Positions 14,433 to 23,190 of a stretch of DNA of 62,663 nucleotides are shown in pieces. Each line of letters begins with the position of its first letter. The stretch's first letter is position 1. The DNA is from Candidatus Omnitrophota bacterium (GTDB lineage Bacteria; Omnitrophota; Gorgyraeia; Pluralincolimonadales; Pluralincolimonadaceae), in the NCBI GenBank assembly GCA_041653595.1, contig JBAZFB010000008.1:1-62663 (forward strand), in the 5' to 3' direction. The notes beneath the pieces are model-generated. The model did not search any database. It saw only the letters and a list, made by a program, of their open reading frames with translations, and was not told the origin of the DNA. The translations under genes and the position numbers were made by a program.

Positions 14433-17006
14433 TTATCGGGAGAACATAAGGATATCCTGGGAAACGATGTCGGCGACAAGGCGCGTCTGTCTGTTGGCAG
14501 GCTCGCAGACCTTTATGACGTCCTCATACTTGCCGTATGACGGCGCCAGTTTCCTGAGCAGGTTCCGGCAGGAATCGATCATCTCGCGGTTGAAGAGGGT
14601 CTGCCCGCTCTCGGGGAAGAGCGCGACATAGAATATGCTCGTCTCCACCAGGTCCTGGAAGAAGTGCGTGCCGAATGAGAGCTCGGGGGCGCAATTGGCC
14701 CCGGCAAACGCAAGTTCGCCCAGGACGGCCATATTATTTATCTCGGAAAAAGAGACCGGGACGCCGAGCGAGGGCGTAGTCGTGCCCCATCTGCCCGGCC
14801 CCATGAGGAAACACGGCAACGCTTCCCTGTCAGTGATGAGTTTATTGAGCTCCCCTACCGCACGGGCGATATCGTACTTTGAAGAGAGCGGCAGCGCGCT
14901 GTACTTTTGGGGATCGATAAATATCAGCCTCTTTATGGGCTGGGATATATTCCCTCCCAGGAAAGAACCTTTTGAGCGGAAGACGATGTCTTCCTTCTTG
15001 ATATTCTCCGGGAACTCCACTTTTTTACCGAGGCCCTTCGTCTGCAGGGGACGGCATTGCAGGAGGTTTATCTGGAATGTCCCGTCTTTCTTGAAATTCA
15101 CGGTGAACTCGATATCGAGCGGGTATCCGTAACGTTTTTCGAGGAGCTTAAGCATCTTTTGCATCGTCTCGCCGAATGACGTCCCGGAGAAAAGTTTGTC
15201 GAAAGTCAGTATCCAGCGCTCTTCGGCGGCTTTTCCCGCCTCTTCCGCGAGGCGGTCCGCCTCGTAATCTCTGGCACCGGTATATTCAAGGTTGATCTCT
15301 ACCTTATCGGCCAATAGCTTCCTAAGCGGCACGGCCTCGAGCCTGTTCTCTTTGATGTTCAGCACATCGAGGTCGTGCTGGGAGAACCTCTGCATATCTT
15401 TTGCGCCGGCCAACGGTTTGACCAGGGGCATATCGAGCGCCACTATCCTGGGATAATCCCCTTCCACGCGGTTGACGGCTCGCGTCCCCAGGCCCGCCAC
15501 TATCCTTAGCATCCCTGCCTTTGGGTCCATGTCCTTGTTCCAGACGAACGTATTATACGATATCCCCACGCCCGCGATATCCGGGAAGAAATAATCCGAA
15601 TGATAAGCGCCGGACACCCTCTGGACCAGCAGGGCCATCTGTTCATCGGCCTGGTCGAGGCCGCGCTGCAGGCGGTATGCCAGCGCGTCTTTGTTCATGG
15701 CGCTCGCGTATATGCGCCTCACCGCCTCCGTGAACTTATTGTACCTCTCCTCCGGCGAACCCTGGTTCACGAGGAATATGCTCTCGTATTTTCCTGCGAA
15801 GGCGTTGCCGAAACTGTCTTCCAGCAAACTGCTGGAACGCACGATTATGGGCGACTGCCCGAAATATTCTACCATCTGCCGGAACTGCTCTTTTATCTCT
15901 TCCGGAAAGACCCCTCCCAGCATCTTTTCGCGGAGCGCCTCGGCTACGGAAAAATATCCCTCCTTCGTCTTCTGCTCCATCCTGAGCTTCCACCATCCGT
16001 TCTCGACTATATAAGTGTAGAAGACGTCCGAACCAACATAGAAAGAATCATGCGGCTCGAAATATTTCTCCATGCCCAGGGAACGCTCCTTGAGGAGCAT
16101 ATTCCTCGCGAGAAGCATGCCGACGGCCTTGCCGCCGATGAAACCCGTGCCTATCATCTTTGATTTGATGCCGAGCAGGTCCTCGAGGGAATAATACTCC
16201 TCGACCAGCGAAAGGAGTTTCTCCTCGCGCGCTATCATTATCCTGCAGAGCTGCTTTATCATCTCATTCTTCTCGTCCTGCGAGCCCGCCTTTGAGGCGA
16301 GGTCCTCCACCTTCATGAAGAGGCGGTCCCAGTAATCGAGTATCCTGCGGGTGTTCTTTGCGCCTTTCTTGAGGATATTCGAGAAGAGGCGCGCGGTATC
16401 GACGCTGTTCGCTATCGGCACGAAACGGTCCTTGCTCATGAGGTGCGGCAGGAACATCGTCGGCGAATACCTGTTCCAGACCTTGAGCGGATGGACATAA
16501 TACCTGCCCTCGTATTCGTAGACGTCTATGAGGAGCTGCGTTATCTCGCGGATGCGGGCGACGGTCTTGAAGGAATGCCTGTTGCGCAGTATCGAAAAGT
16601 AGGCTATGGTATTGAGCTCGTAGAGATACGGGCACGTTATCTTGAAAAAATTCCCTATCATGAGGTCGTTCGCCCACGCCGAGAGCAGGTCGGAGAGGCA
16701 ATCGAATACGTAATAGACGCCTTCGCCGCGCTCCTTTATGATGCTGTTAAGTTGGGTGGAGAACGACTCGAATCCTTCGTGGGCGTTAAGCTTGTATATT
16801 TTTACGCCCTTGGCCGCCTCGAGCAGGGGCTTATGGTCCGCGAACCTTATATAGACGACTTCCTTCTTCTCTTCGAGGGCCTTCTTGACGAACGGGCCGA
16901 GGAAATCCTGGTAATTCCTGATATCGTCGATCTGCCAGACTACGTTATCGCCGATCCTTAATCCGGTTATTACCTTATCGAGGCCTTTAAAGCCGGTGCT
17001 GACCAT
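14433..17006 (-). CDS. KaiC/RadA-like domain (no P-loop) fused to PEP/pyruvate-binding ATP-grasp domain
   Basis: This protein has 857 residues. Residues ~1-230 begin STGFKGLDKVITGLRIGDNVVW, which resembles the start of KaiC-type ATPases, but the G-x-x-G-x-G-K-T/S loop that should follow is missing (IDDIRNYQDF instead). Residues ~285-660 form a pyruvate-phosphate-dikinase N-terminal domain: GGKAVGMLLARNML, PIIVRSSSLLEDSFGNAFAGKYES, and the closing LLQCRPLQ. A further ~190 residues (with LMGPGRWGTTTPS) end the protein. There is no phosphohistidine swivel domain and no PEP-binding barrel, so it is not a complete PEP synthase. The start has a good site (GGAGAG, 4 bases before ATG). Its role is unknown; it lies upstream of the LarA-like gene. 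Confidence 0.7.
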   Translation of the reverse strand: MVSTGFKGLDKVITGLRIGDNVVWQIDDIRNYQDFLGPFVKKALEEKKEVVYIRFADHKPLLEAAKGVKIYKLNAHEGFESFSTQLNSIIKERGEGVYYVFDCLSDLLSAWANDLMIGNFFKITCPYLYELNTIAYFSILRNRHSFKTVARIREITQLLIDVYEYEGRYYVHPLKVWNRYSPTMFLPHLMSKDRFVPIANSVDTARLFSNILKKGAKNTRRILDYWDRLFMKVEDLASKAGSQDEKNEMIKQLCRIMIAREEKLLSLVEEYYSLEDLLGIKSKMIGTGFIGGKAVGMLLARNMLLKERSLGMEKYFEPHDSFYVGSDVFYTYIVENGWWKLRMEQKTKEGYFSVAEALREKMLGGVFPEEIKEQFRQMVEYFGQSPIIVRSSSLLEDSFGNAFAGKYESIFLVNQGSPEERYNKFTEAVRRIYASAMNKDALAYRLQRGLDQADEQMALLVQRVSGAYHSDYFFPDIAGVGISYNTFVWNKDMDPKAGMLRIVAGLGTRAVNRVEGDYPRIVALDMPLVKPLAGAKDMQRFSQHDLDVLNIKENRLEAVPLRKLLADKVEINLEYTGARDYEADRLAEEAGKAAEERWILTFDKLFSGTSFGETMQKMLKLLEKRYGYPLDIEFTVNFKKDGTFQINLLQCRPLQTKGLGKKVEFPENIKKEDIVFRSKGSFLGGNISQPIKRLIFIDPQKYSALPLSSKYDIARAVGELNKLITDREALPCFLMGPGRWGTTTPSLGVPVSFSEINNMAVLGELAFAGANCAPELSFGTHFFQDLVETSIFYVALFPESGQTLFNREMIDSCRNLLRKLAPSYGKYEDVIKVCEPANRQTRLVADIVSQDILMFSR

Positions 17007-17016
17007 GTACTCTCCT

Positions 17017-17051
17017 AAAAAAACAAGGGCGCCCTTTAGGGACGCCCTTGT
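17017..17051 (-). terminator. Rho-independent terminator of gdhA
   Basis: On the minus strand ACAAGGGCG and CGCCCTTGT (17043-17051 and 17023-17031) form a 9-bp stem followed directly by seven T. It lies between the gdhA stop and the next gene. Confidence 0.9.
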
Positions 17052-17074
17052 CCGGCCTATCTACTCTACAGCGG

Positions 17075-18415
17075 TTAAACCAAGCCCTGGTCTATCATAG
17101 CGTCGGCTACTTTCACGAAACCGGCTATGTTAGCGCCCTTGACATAGTTTATGTAACTGCCTTCCTTGCCGTACCTGACGCACTGTTCATGTATGGCGAT
17201 CATTATATCGTGCAGTTTGTTGTCGACCTCTTCGCGCGACCATGACAGCCTCATGCTGTTCTGGGACATCTCGAGTCCGGATGTGGCGACGCCGCCGGCG
17301 TTCGAGGCCTTTCCGGGCGCGTAGAGGATCTTCGCCTTCTGGAATACCTTGATGCCCTCAGGCGTAGTCGGCATATTGGCGCCTTCGCCTATGGCGATGC
17401 ACCCGTTCTTGACCAGCATCTTCGCGTCTTCGCCGGATATCTCGTTCTGTGTGGCGCTCGGGAAAGCGACATCGCACTTGATGCCCCACGGGCGCTGGTT
17501 ATCGAAATATTTGCACTTGAACTCTTTCGCGCATTCCTTGATCCTGCCGCGGCGTACGTTCTTAAGGTCGAGGACGCAGCTCAATTCCTTCTTGTCGATG
17601 CCGCCTTCGTCGTATATGAAGCCGTTCGAGTCCGAAAGCGTGACCACTTTCGCCCCGAGATCGATGAGCTTCTCGACGGTATACTGGGCGACATTACCGG
17701 CGCCGGATACCGCGCAGGTCTTGCCCTTGAGGCTCTGGCCCTTCGTCTTCATCATCTCTTCGACAAAATATACGCAGCCGTAACCGGTCGCTTCCGGCCT
17801 TACGAGGCTTCCGCCCCATCTCAGGCCCTTGCCTGTCAATACGCCGGTGAACTCGTTGCGCAATCTCTTGTACTGGCCGAACAAGAACCCTATCTCGCGG
17901 CCGCCTACCCCTATGTCGCCGGCCGGCACGTCCGTGTCCGGGCCGATATGCATCTGGAGTTCTGTCATGAAACTCTGGCAGAACCTCATCACCTCGGCGT
18001 CAGACTTTCCCTTAGGGTCGAAATCCGAGCCGCCTTTTCCGCCGCCCATGGGAAGCGTCGTAAGCGCGTTCTTGAATACCTGTTCGAAAGCGAGGAATTT
18101 CAGTATGCTCAGGTTTACGCTGGGATGGAAACGAAGGCCGCCTTTATACGGGCCTATCGCGCTGTTCATCTGTATACGGAAACCGCGGTTTATCTGGATG
18201 TTGCCCTTGTCGTCTGTCCAGGGGACCCTGAACATAAAGACCCGCTCCGGCTCGACCATCCTCTCAAGTATCTTCTCTTCCTGGTACCTGGGATTGTCGC
18301 CGATATAATCCCACACAGATTCCGCGACTTCCTGCACCGCCTGGTAGAATTCGGGCTGCGCAGGATCCCTCTCCATGACTTTCGACATGAAATCTTCGAT
18401 CTTCTTTGCTGCCAT
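17075..18415 (-). CDS. gdhA: NADP-type glutamate dehydrogenase
   Basis: This 446-residue hexameric enzyme interconverts 2-oxoglutarate plus ammonia and glutamate. The substrate domain has GPYKGGLRFHPSVN, the catalytic-lysine segment LPMGGGKGGSDFDPKG near residue 125 and PAGDIGVGGREIG. The Rossmann domain has VSGAGNVAQY near residue 235. Length and sequence match the anabolic (NADPH) small class. The start at 18415 (MAAKKIEDF) is chosen for its AAAGGAG site; the longer frame is leader. A TTGACA/TATCCT promoter, a structured leader and a strong terminator make it a single-gene unit. Confidence 0.95.
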   Translation of the reverse strand: MAAKKIEDFMSKVMERDPAQPEFYQAVQEVAESVWDYIGDNPRYQEEKILERMVEPERVFMFRVPWTDDKGNIQINRGFRIQMNSAIGPYKGGLRFHPSVNLSILKFLAFEQVFKNALTTLPMGGGKGGSDFDPKGKSDAEVMRFCQSFMTELQMHIGPDTDVPAGDIGVGGREIGFLFGQYKRLRNEFTGVLTGKGLRWGGSLVRPEATGYGCVYFVEEMMKTKGQSLKGKTCAVSGAGNVAQYTVEKLIDLGAKVVTLSDSNGFIYDEGGIDKKELSCVLDLKNVRRGRIKECAKEFKCKYFDNQRPWGIKCDVAFPSATQNEISGEDAKMLVKNGCIAIGEGANMPTTPEGIKVFQKAKILYAPGKASNAGGVATSGLEMSQNSMRLSWSREEVDNKLHDIMIAIHEQCVRYGKEGSYINYVKGANIAGFVKVADAMIDQGLV

Positions 18416-18492
18416 TTGGCTGGCTCCTTTTTTTAGAAAATAAATGCGCCCCAACGCATAAAAGAATGTGGCTGAAGACGTCTTTGTCTCTA

Positions 18493-18554
18493 GGTTTGCT
18501 TCGCTGCTCTGTTGCAGAAAACTTCCGATACGGCTTTGTATCGCAGGTGCAATC
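18493..18554 (-). promoter_or_regulatory. Structured leader of gdhA, weak resemblance to glutamine-I riboswitch
   Basis: On the minus strand a 6-bp hairpin CGATAC/GTATCG is followed by GGAAGT. A second hairpin CTGC/GCAG follows, then CGAAGCAA, which could pair back to the upstream TTGC. The order stem, GGAAGU, stem, GAAG plus closing strand recalls the glnA (glutamine-I) RNA. However, the predicted transcription start falls at or just inside the closing stem, which argues against it. Confidence 0.25.
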
Positions 18555-18584
18555 AGGATAGCAGAATACCGGCTGTATTGTCAA
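18555..18584 (-). promoter_or_regulatory. Promoter of gdhA
   Basis: TTGACA (18579-18584) and TATCCT (18555-18560) are separated by 18 bp on the minus strand. It lies between amrS and gdhA and leaves a leader of about 130 bases. Confidence 0.65.
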
Positions 18585-18604
18585 GGAAGTTATCCGGCTC
18601 GGCG

Positions 18605-19453
18605 CTAAATATTCCCGAGATAGACGTTCCTTAATTTCTTTTTCGCTATCTTATAAGCCTTCTCGAGTGTCTCCTTCGAGGTGATGGGCCGGTCGAGCTT
18701 GTAGCACGGGAAATACCTCGAAAAATGCAGCGGCACATCCGCGCCGACATTATCATATATCCAATCCGTGAGACGGTTGAAATTCTCTTCGGAATCGTTC
18801 AGCCCGGGTATGACCAGGTTGGTCAGTTCCACATGGCACGCCTCGGCCGACCTCTTTATCGTGTGCAGGACGGGCCCGAGGCTGCCCTTGCAGTATTTCC
18901 TGTAGAATTCGTCGTCGATGGACTTGAGGTCTATGTTCATCGCGCCGATGAACGGGAGCATCTCCTCCAGCGGTCCCGGATTTACAAAACCATTCGTTAC
19001 CAGGACGTTCTCGAGGCCTTCTTTTTTCGCGAGTTTCGCGGTCTCGAGGACGAACTCGTACCATATGAACGGCTCGTTATAGGTATAGGCGATGCCGAAC
19101 GATTTGCATTCCCTGGCCTTATCTATCACCCATTGCGAAGTTATATTCCGGGTCGGCGCATCGAGGTCCTGCGATATCGCCCAATTCTGGCAGAACGGGC
19201 ATTTGAAGTTGCAGCCTTTGGTCCCGAGCGAGAATATGAATTCGCCGGGATGGTAATGGTAGAGGGGCTTCTTCTCGATGGGATCAAGCGACGCTGAAGT
19301 CGTTTCGCCGTAGACGAGAGTATAGAGCTTACCGTCGATATTCTGCCGTACGCCGCAGACCCCGGTGATGCCGTTTACGATCTTGCAATCGTGGGGGCAA
19401 AGCAGGCAGTGGACCGAGCCATCCGTCTTTTCCCAGTAAAGCGCTTCTTTCAA
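18605..19453 (-). CDS. amrS: AmmeMemoRadiSam-system radical SAM enzyme, lacking the C-terminal tail
   Basis: This 282-residue protein has the AmrS-type N-terminal cysteines (CLLCPHDCKIVNGITGVCGVR), then the radical SAM motif C-N-F-K-C-P-F-C near residue 80, AYTYNEPFIWYEF, and N-I-D-L-K-S. It should bind a 4Fe-4S cluster and cleave S-adenosylmethionine; the family's product is still poorly defined. It stops right after the conserved YLGN, whereas usual members continue for about 50 residues with extra cysteines. The bases after the stop belong to the gdhA promoter, so this is not an obvious frameshift. It is the last gene of the purB operon, overlapping nrdR by 4 bp. The partner Memo and AMMECR1 genes are not in the window. 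Confidence 0.82.
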   Translation of the reverse strand: MKEALYWEKTDGSVHCLLCPHDCKIVNGITGVCGVRQNIDGKLYTLVYGETTSASLDPIEKKPLYHYHPGEFIFSLGTKGCNFKCPFCQNWAISQDLDAPTRNITSQWVIDKARECKSFGIAYTYNEPFIWYEFVLETAKLAKKEGLENVLVTNGFVNPGPLEEMLPFIGAMNIDLKSIDDEFYRKYCKGSLGPVLHTIKRSAEACHVELTNLVIPGLNDSEENFNRLTDWIYDNVGADVPLHFSRYFPCYKLDRPITSKETLEKAYKIAKKKLRNVYLGNI

Positions 19454-19932
19454 TACCTGTTCTTCTCGTCGGGCTTCTGCCCTTCCTTGAGCAAGCCTGA
19501 GAGCTCCTTCATGAACTGGTTTATATCCTTGAACTGGCGGTAGACCGAAGCGAACCTGACGTAGGCGACCTCGTCGAGGTCGTGGAGTTGTTTCATGACG
19601 AATTCACCTATCGCCGTAGAGGAGACTTCCTTTTCGTAGTTGCGCTGGATGATCCTCTCGACTTCGTCTACCATCCCCTCGGCCTTATCCATGGGGACGG
19701 GGCGTTTCTCGCAGGCCTTGAGTATCCCTGAGAGGAGCTTCTTGCGGTCGAACGGTTCGCGCCTCCCGTCCTTCTTTATCACCATCATGGGATGCTCTTC
19801 GAGCCGCTCATATGTCGTGAACCTCTTCTGGCATTTGAGGCACTCGCGCCTGCGCCTGATAGAGTCGCCTTCGGCCGAGATGCGGGAATCTATCACTTTA
19901 TCTTCTATGTTACCGCAAAATGGGCATTTCAT
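19450..19932 (-). CDS. nrdR: Transcriptional repressor NrdR
   Basis: This 160-residue regulator has an N-terminal zinc ribbon (CPFCGNIEDKVIDSR, then CLKCQKRFTTYER) and an ATP-cone domain from about residue 50 (KKDGRREPFDRKKLLSGI). The family senses ATP/dATP and represses ribonucleotide reductase genes through NrdR boxes. Here it overlaps the dCMP deaminase gene by 4 bp, so nucleotide supply enzymes and a nucleotide sensor share one transcript. No ribonucleotide reductase gene lies in the window. Confidence 0.96.
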   Translation of the reverse strand: MKCPFCGNIEDKVIDSRISAEGDSIRRRRECLKCQKRFTTYERLEEHPMMVIKKDGRREPFDRKKLLSGILKACEKRPVPMDKAEGMVDEVERIIQRNYEKEVSSTAIGEFVMKQLHDLDEVAYVRFASVYRQFKDINQFMKELSGLLKEGQKPDEKNRY

Positions 19933-20411
19933 CTTTTCTTACCCGACTTGGCCATCCTTATCTCCACGCCTGCCTCTTCAAAAAATTTCTTCGCCATCTC
20001 GTCCGGATATCCCGATTCCATTATTATCTCTTTTATGCCGGCGTTTATCAGCATCTTCGCGCAGATAGAGCACGGCTGGTTCGTGCAATAGAGAGTCCCG
20101 CCGTGTATATCGACCCCGTGGAGCGCCGCCTGGATTATGGCGTTCTGTTCCGCATGCAGGCCGCGGCAGAGCTCATGCCTCTCGCCCGACGGGACCTTGA
20201 GCTTGTCCCTGAGGCAGCCCGTAACCTCGCAGTGCGTAATGCCGCTCGGCGTCCCGTTATAGCCGGTGGTAAGTATCCTTTTATTCTTAACGATCAAGGC
20301 GCCGACCGCGCGCCTCAGGCATGTGGAACGCTCCGAGATGAGCTTCGCTATGCCGATGAAATATTCGTCCCAGTCCGGCCGTCTCTTTCTTATTGTATTT
20401 TTTTTAGCCAT
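19929..20411 (-). CDS. Deoxycytidylate (dCMP) deaminase, ComEB-like
   Basis: This 160-residue cytidine-deaminase-fold enzyme should convert dCMP to dUMP for thymidylate synthesis. The zinc site is the H-A-E motif in GLHAEQNAI near residue 90 and P-C-S-I-C in the next segment. It also has an internal GYNGTPSGITHCE loop and CLRDKLKVPSGERHELC, which in this family carry extra zinc ligands. The start at 20411 (MAKKNT) is chosen because GAGG lies six bases upstream; the ATG 12 bases earlier overlaps the glyA end and lacks such a site. Confidence 0.93.
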   Translation of the reverse strand: MAKKNTIRKRRPDWDEYFIGIAKLISERSTCLRRAVGALIVKNKRILTTGYNGTPSGITHCEVTGCLRDKLKVPSGERHELCRGLHAEQNAIIQAALHGVDIHGGTLYCTNQPCSICAKMLINAGIKEIIMESGYPDEMAKKFFEEAGVEIRMAKSGKKR

Positions 20412-20412
20412 A

Positions 20413-21690
20413 TTAAGCCTCATTCAAAAGGTCGCGATAGAGCGGGAATCTCTTTACCATTGCGCGCACTTTTTCCTTTACGCGGCCTGCGGCCGCCGCA
20501 TCTGTGATATTGCTTAAAACCTCGTCGATGAGCCCGGCTATCTCCTCCATCTCTTTCTCTTTCATGCCGCGCGTAGTGACGGCGGGAACGCCTATCCTTA
20601 CCCCGCTCGGTTTCGCCGGGGGATTCGGGTCGTAAGGGATCGTATTTTTGTTCACGGTTATGCCGGCCTTGTCGAGGGCTTCCTGGGCGTCCTTGCCGTT
20701 CAGGCCTTTATCCTCAGCAGAGCTGAGGACTTTGCTGTTGAGGTCCAGCGAGAATAAGTGGTTGTCTGTCCCGCCCGAGACAATCCTATAGCCGCGTTTC
20801 TGGAATTCGGACGCCAGCGCGCGCGCATTTTTCAATATCTGGTTCTGGTAGTCCTTGAATTCAGGCTTCAACGCCTCTTTGAATGAAACCGCTTTCGCCG
20901 CGATGACATGCATCAACGGCCCGCCCTGGATGCCGGGGAAGACCATCGAATCGATCTTTCTCGCGAACTCTTTTTTGCATAAGATCATGCCCCCGCGCGG
21001 GCCGCGCAGGGTCTTGTGCGTCGTGGTAGTCACGAATTCGGCGTAAGGGACCGGGTCCGGATGTATGCCTGCGGCGACAAGACCGGCGAAATGGGCCATA
21101 TCGACCATGAGAAACGCGCCCACTTTGTCGCATATCTGGCGGAACCTCTTGAAATCTATCGAGCGTGAATAATTCGAGGCGCCGGCGAGTATCATCTTCG
21201 GCTTGCATTGGAGGGCCGACTTTTCTATCTCGTCGTAGTCGAGCATCTCGGTCTTGCGGTCGACCATATAAGGGACGATGTTAAAATACTTGCCGGAGAA
21301 ATTCGCCTTGTGGCCGTGGGTGAGATGGCCTCCGCAAGCGAGGTCGAGGGCCATGACCGTATCACCCATGTTAAGCGCCGAAAAATATACGGCCATGTTC
21401 GCCGACGAACCGCAGTGCGGCTGGACGTTGGCGTGTTCGGCCTTGAACAATTCCTTCGCGCGCTCGATGGCAAGTTTTTCCGCGGCGTCTATATGCTCAC
21501 AGCCGCCGTACCACCGCGCGGCCGGATAGCCCTCGGCGTATTTGTTCGTAAGGACCGAGCCCTGCGCCTCAAGGACAGCGCGGCTTACGAAATTCTCGCT
21601 CGCGATGAGCTCTATATTCTCCTCCTCGCGGCGCGTCTCGTTTATTATCGCCTCGTAGATCTCCGGATCCACCCTCTTGAGATTCTTCAT
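20413..21690 (-). CDS. glyA: Serine hydroxymethyltransferase
   Basis: This 425-residue PLP enzyme converts serine and tetrahydrofolate to glycine and methylene-THF. These provide the glycine for PurD and the one-carbon units for PurN nearby. Hallmarks are NIELIASENFVS near residue 23, TNKYAEGYPAARWYGGCE, CGGHLTHGH near residue 120, the PLP-lysine motif TTTHKTLRGPRGG near residue 225, and NTIPYDPNPPAKPSGVRIG. It overlaps rpiB by 4 bp. The neighbour set tsaC, LMW phosphatase, rpiB, glyA matches the Bacillus ywlC-E-F-glyA order. Confidence 0.98.
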   Translation of the reverse strand: MKNLKRVDPEIYEAIINETRREEENIELIASENFVSRAVLEAQGSVLTNKYAEGYPAARWYGGCEHIDAAEKLAIERAKELFKAEHANVQPHCGSSANMAVYFSALNMGDTVMALDLACGGHLTHGHKANFSGKYFNIVPYMVDRKTEMLDYDEIEKSALQCKPKMILAGASNYSRSIDFKRFRQICDKVGAFLMVDMAHFAGLVAAGIHPDPVPYAEFVTTTTHKTLRGPRGGMILCKKEFARKIDSMVFPGIQGGPLMHVIAAKAVSFKEALKPEFKDYQNQILKNARALASEFQKRGYRIVSGGTDNHLFSLDLNSKVLSSAEDKGLNGKDAQEALDKAGITVNKNTIPYDPNPPAKPSGVRIGVPAVTTRGMKEKEMEEIAGLIDEVLSNITDAAAAGRVKEKVRAMVKRFPLYRDLLNEA

Positions 21691-22130
21691 TTACACGCCT
21701 CCAGGTCGGATATCTGCTTTACCCTCCTTAAGTGCCTCCCGCCGAGCCTCCTCGTCGAAAGCCACACGTCCAATATCTTCTTCACTTTATAATTGTTCAT
21801 CGATCTCGAGCCGAAGACTATGACGTTCGCGTCATTGTGCTCGCGGGAGGAGCGCGCGTCCTCGATATTGTAGACGAGGGCGGCCCTCACGCCGCGGGCT
21901 TTGTTAGCGACTATCGACATGCCTATCCCGCTTTTGCATATCAATATGCCGCGCGCGAATTTTTTCTTCCCGACCGCTTCCGCGACAAGGAACCCGTATT
22001 TGGGATAATCGCACGATTCCGGCGTATAGCACCCGAAATCCTTTATCTCATAGCCTTTCGACTTTAGGTATTTTATGACCTTGTTTTTAAGGTCGTAACC
22101 GCCGTGGTCGGCGCCGACAGCTATCCGCAT
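21687..22130 (-). CDS. rpiB: Ribose-5-phosphate isomerase B
   Basis: This 147-residue RpiB/LacAB-family isomerase interconverts ribulose-5-P and ribose-5-P, feeding PRPP for the purine genes upstream. It has the N-terminal GADHGGYDLK, the active-site cysteine segment LICKSGIGMSIVANK near residue 65, and HNDANVIVFGSR near residue 98. It overlaps the phosphatase gene by 10 bp and glyA by 4 bp. Confidence 0.94.
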   Translation of the reverse strand: MRIAVGADHGGYDLKNKVIKYLKSKGYEIKDFGCYTPESCDYPKYGFLVAEAVGKKKFARGILICKSGIGMSIVANKARGVRAALVYNIEDARSSREHNDANVIVFGSRSMNNYKVKKILDVWLSTRRLGGRHLRRVKQISDLEACK

Positions 22131-22594
22131 ATCTTCCTCCCTAACTTTTCTATCGCGTCTTTTAAGGTCATAAGGACCGATTCATAGACCTCTTTCGGTT
22201 TCCCGATCGGGTCGACGACCCTGAGGTTTTTGGGTTTCTCGCTGTCGCCGCTATAGGCGTAATCCAAAAGCAGGTGCGTCTTGCCCTCGGCTTCGGGCAA
22301 AATCCCGGTAACCGCCGCCACGTGCACCGGCTCCATGCATAGGATCAGGTCGTATTCCCCTATCAAGCGGCCGGAGACGGACTGCGCCCGGTGGGACGAT
22401 ACGTCCACATGCTCCCTCTTCATCACGTCTATCGCGTTCGAGCTTGCCATCATCCCGGGGATCGTCGCTATCCCGGCCGAGGCGACTCTGACATCGCCGC
22501 AGCCGTGGTCTTTGAGCCATTTTTTAAAAAGCCCCTCGGCCATGACGCTGCGGCATGAATTGCCGGTGCATACCATCAATACGGATTTTATCAT
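22121..22594 (-). CDS. Low-molecular-weight protein phosphatase (YwlE-like)
   Basis: This 157-residue protein has the P-loop C-x5-R as C-T-G-N-S-C-R-S near residue 9 and the general acid aspartate in V-V-D-P-I-G-K-P near residue 130. The LMW phosphatase fold acts on phosphotyrosine or, in YwlE, phosphoarginine. The position between tsaC and rpiB mirrors Bacillus ywlE. No arginine kinase gene is visible, so the target is open. It overlaps tsaC by 4 bp. Confidence 0.9.
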   Translation of the reverse strand: MIKSVLMVCTGNSCRSVMAEGLFKKWLKDHGCGDVRVASAGIATIPGMMASSNAIDVMKREHVDVSSHRAQSVSGRLIGEYDLILCMEPVHVAAVTGILPEAEGKTHLLLDYAYSGDSEKPKNLRVVDPIGKPKEVYESVLMTLKDAIEKLGRKICG

Positions 22595-23190
22595 ATCCGC
22601 TCGATCTCCGCTTTCGGTATCGCGCCTTCGCGCAATACCTTGGGCCTGCGGCCGGTCATGTCTACGACCGTAGACTCGATGCCGATCGCCGTCTTGCCGC
22701 CGTCAATTACGATATCGACCTTCCCGTCGAGGTCGCGTAATACTTCCGCGGCGCTCGTCGGCGGTTTATTACCCGATATGTTCGCGCTGGGCGCGACGAC
22801 CGGGACGCCTGCTTTTTTTATCAGGCCGAAGGCGATCTTATTGTCCGGCATCCTGAAACCGGTTTTTTTTCCGCGGCTGTCCCTCAATATTATCGTCAAC
22901 GGGCCCGGCCAATACTTTTTTATTAATCTCTCCGCGCCGGCCGGTATCTTTCCGGTTATCTTCCTGACCGAGGCCGTATCGGCTACGTGCACCGTAAGCG
23001 GCTTGTTCTTCGGGCGCTTCTTTATTTCATATATTTTCTTTATCGCCTTTTTATCGAGGAGGTTCGCGCCGAGGCCATATACAGTCTCGGTCGGGAAAAC
23101 CACCAACCCTCCCTTTTTAAGCTCCGCGGCCGCCTTCTTTATCTTCGCCGCTTCGGGTTTCGAAGCGTTGACACGCAGGACTTCCGTCAT
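22591..23190 (-). CDS. tsaC: Threonylcarbamoyl-AMP synthase (TsaC/YrdC)
   Basis: This 199-residue YrdC-domain protein makes L-threonylcarbamoyl-AMP from threonine, bicarbonate and ATP, the first step of tRNA t6A37 synthesis. Motifs are GLVVFPTETVYGLGANL near residue 30, KKRPKNKPLTVHV, the K-Y-W-P-G-P-L-T segment and PVVAPSANISG near residue 130. Only the YrdC domain is present; the Sua5 C-terminal domain is absent. It overlaps purE by 4 bp. Confidence 0.94.
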   Translation of the reverse strand: MTEVLRVNASKPEAAKIKKAAAELKKGGLVVFPTETVYGLGANLLDKKAIKKIYEIKKRPKNKPLTVHVADTASVRKITGKIPAGAERLIKKYWPGPLTIILRDSRGKKTGFRMPDNKIAFGLIKKAGVPVVAPSANISGNKPPTSAAEVLRDLDGKVDIVIDGGKTAIGIESTVVDMTGRRPKVLREGAIPKAEIERI

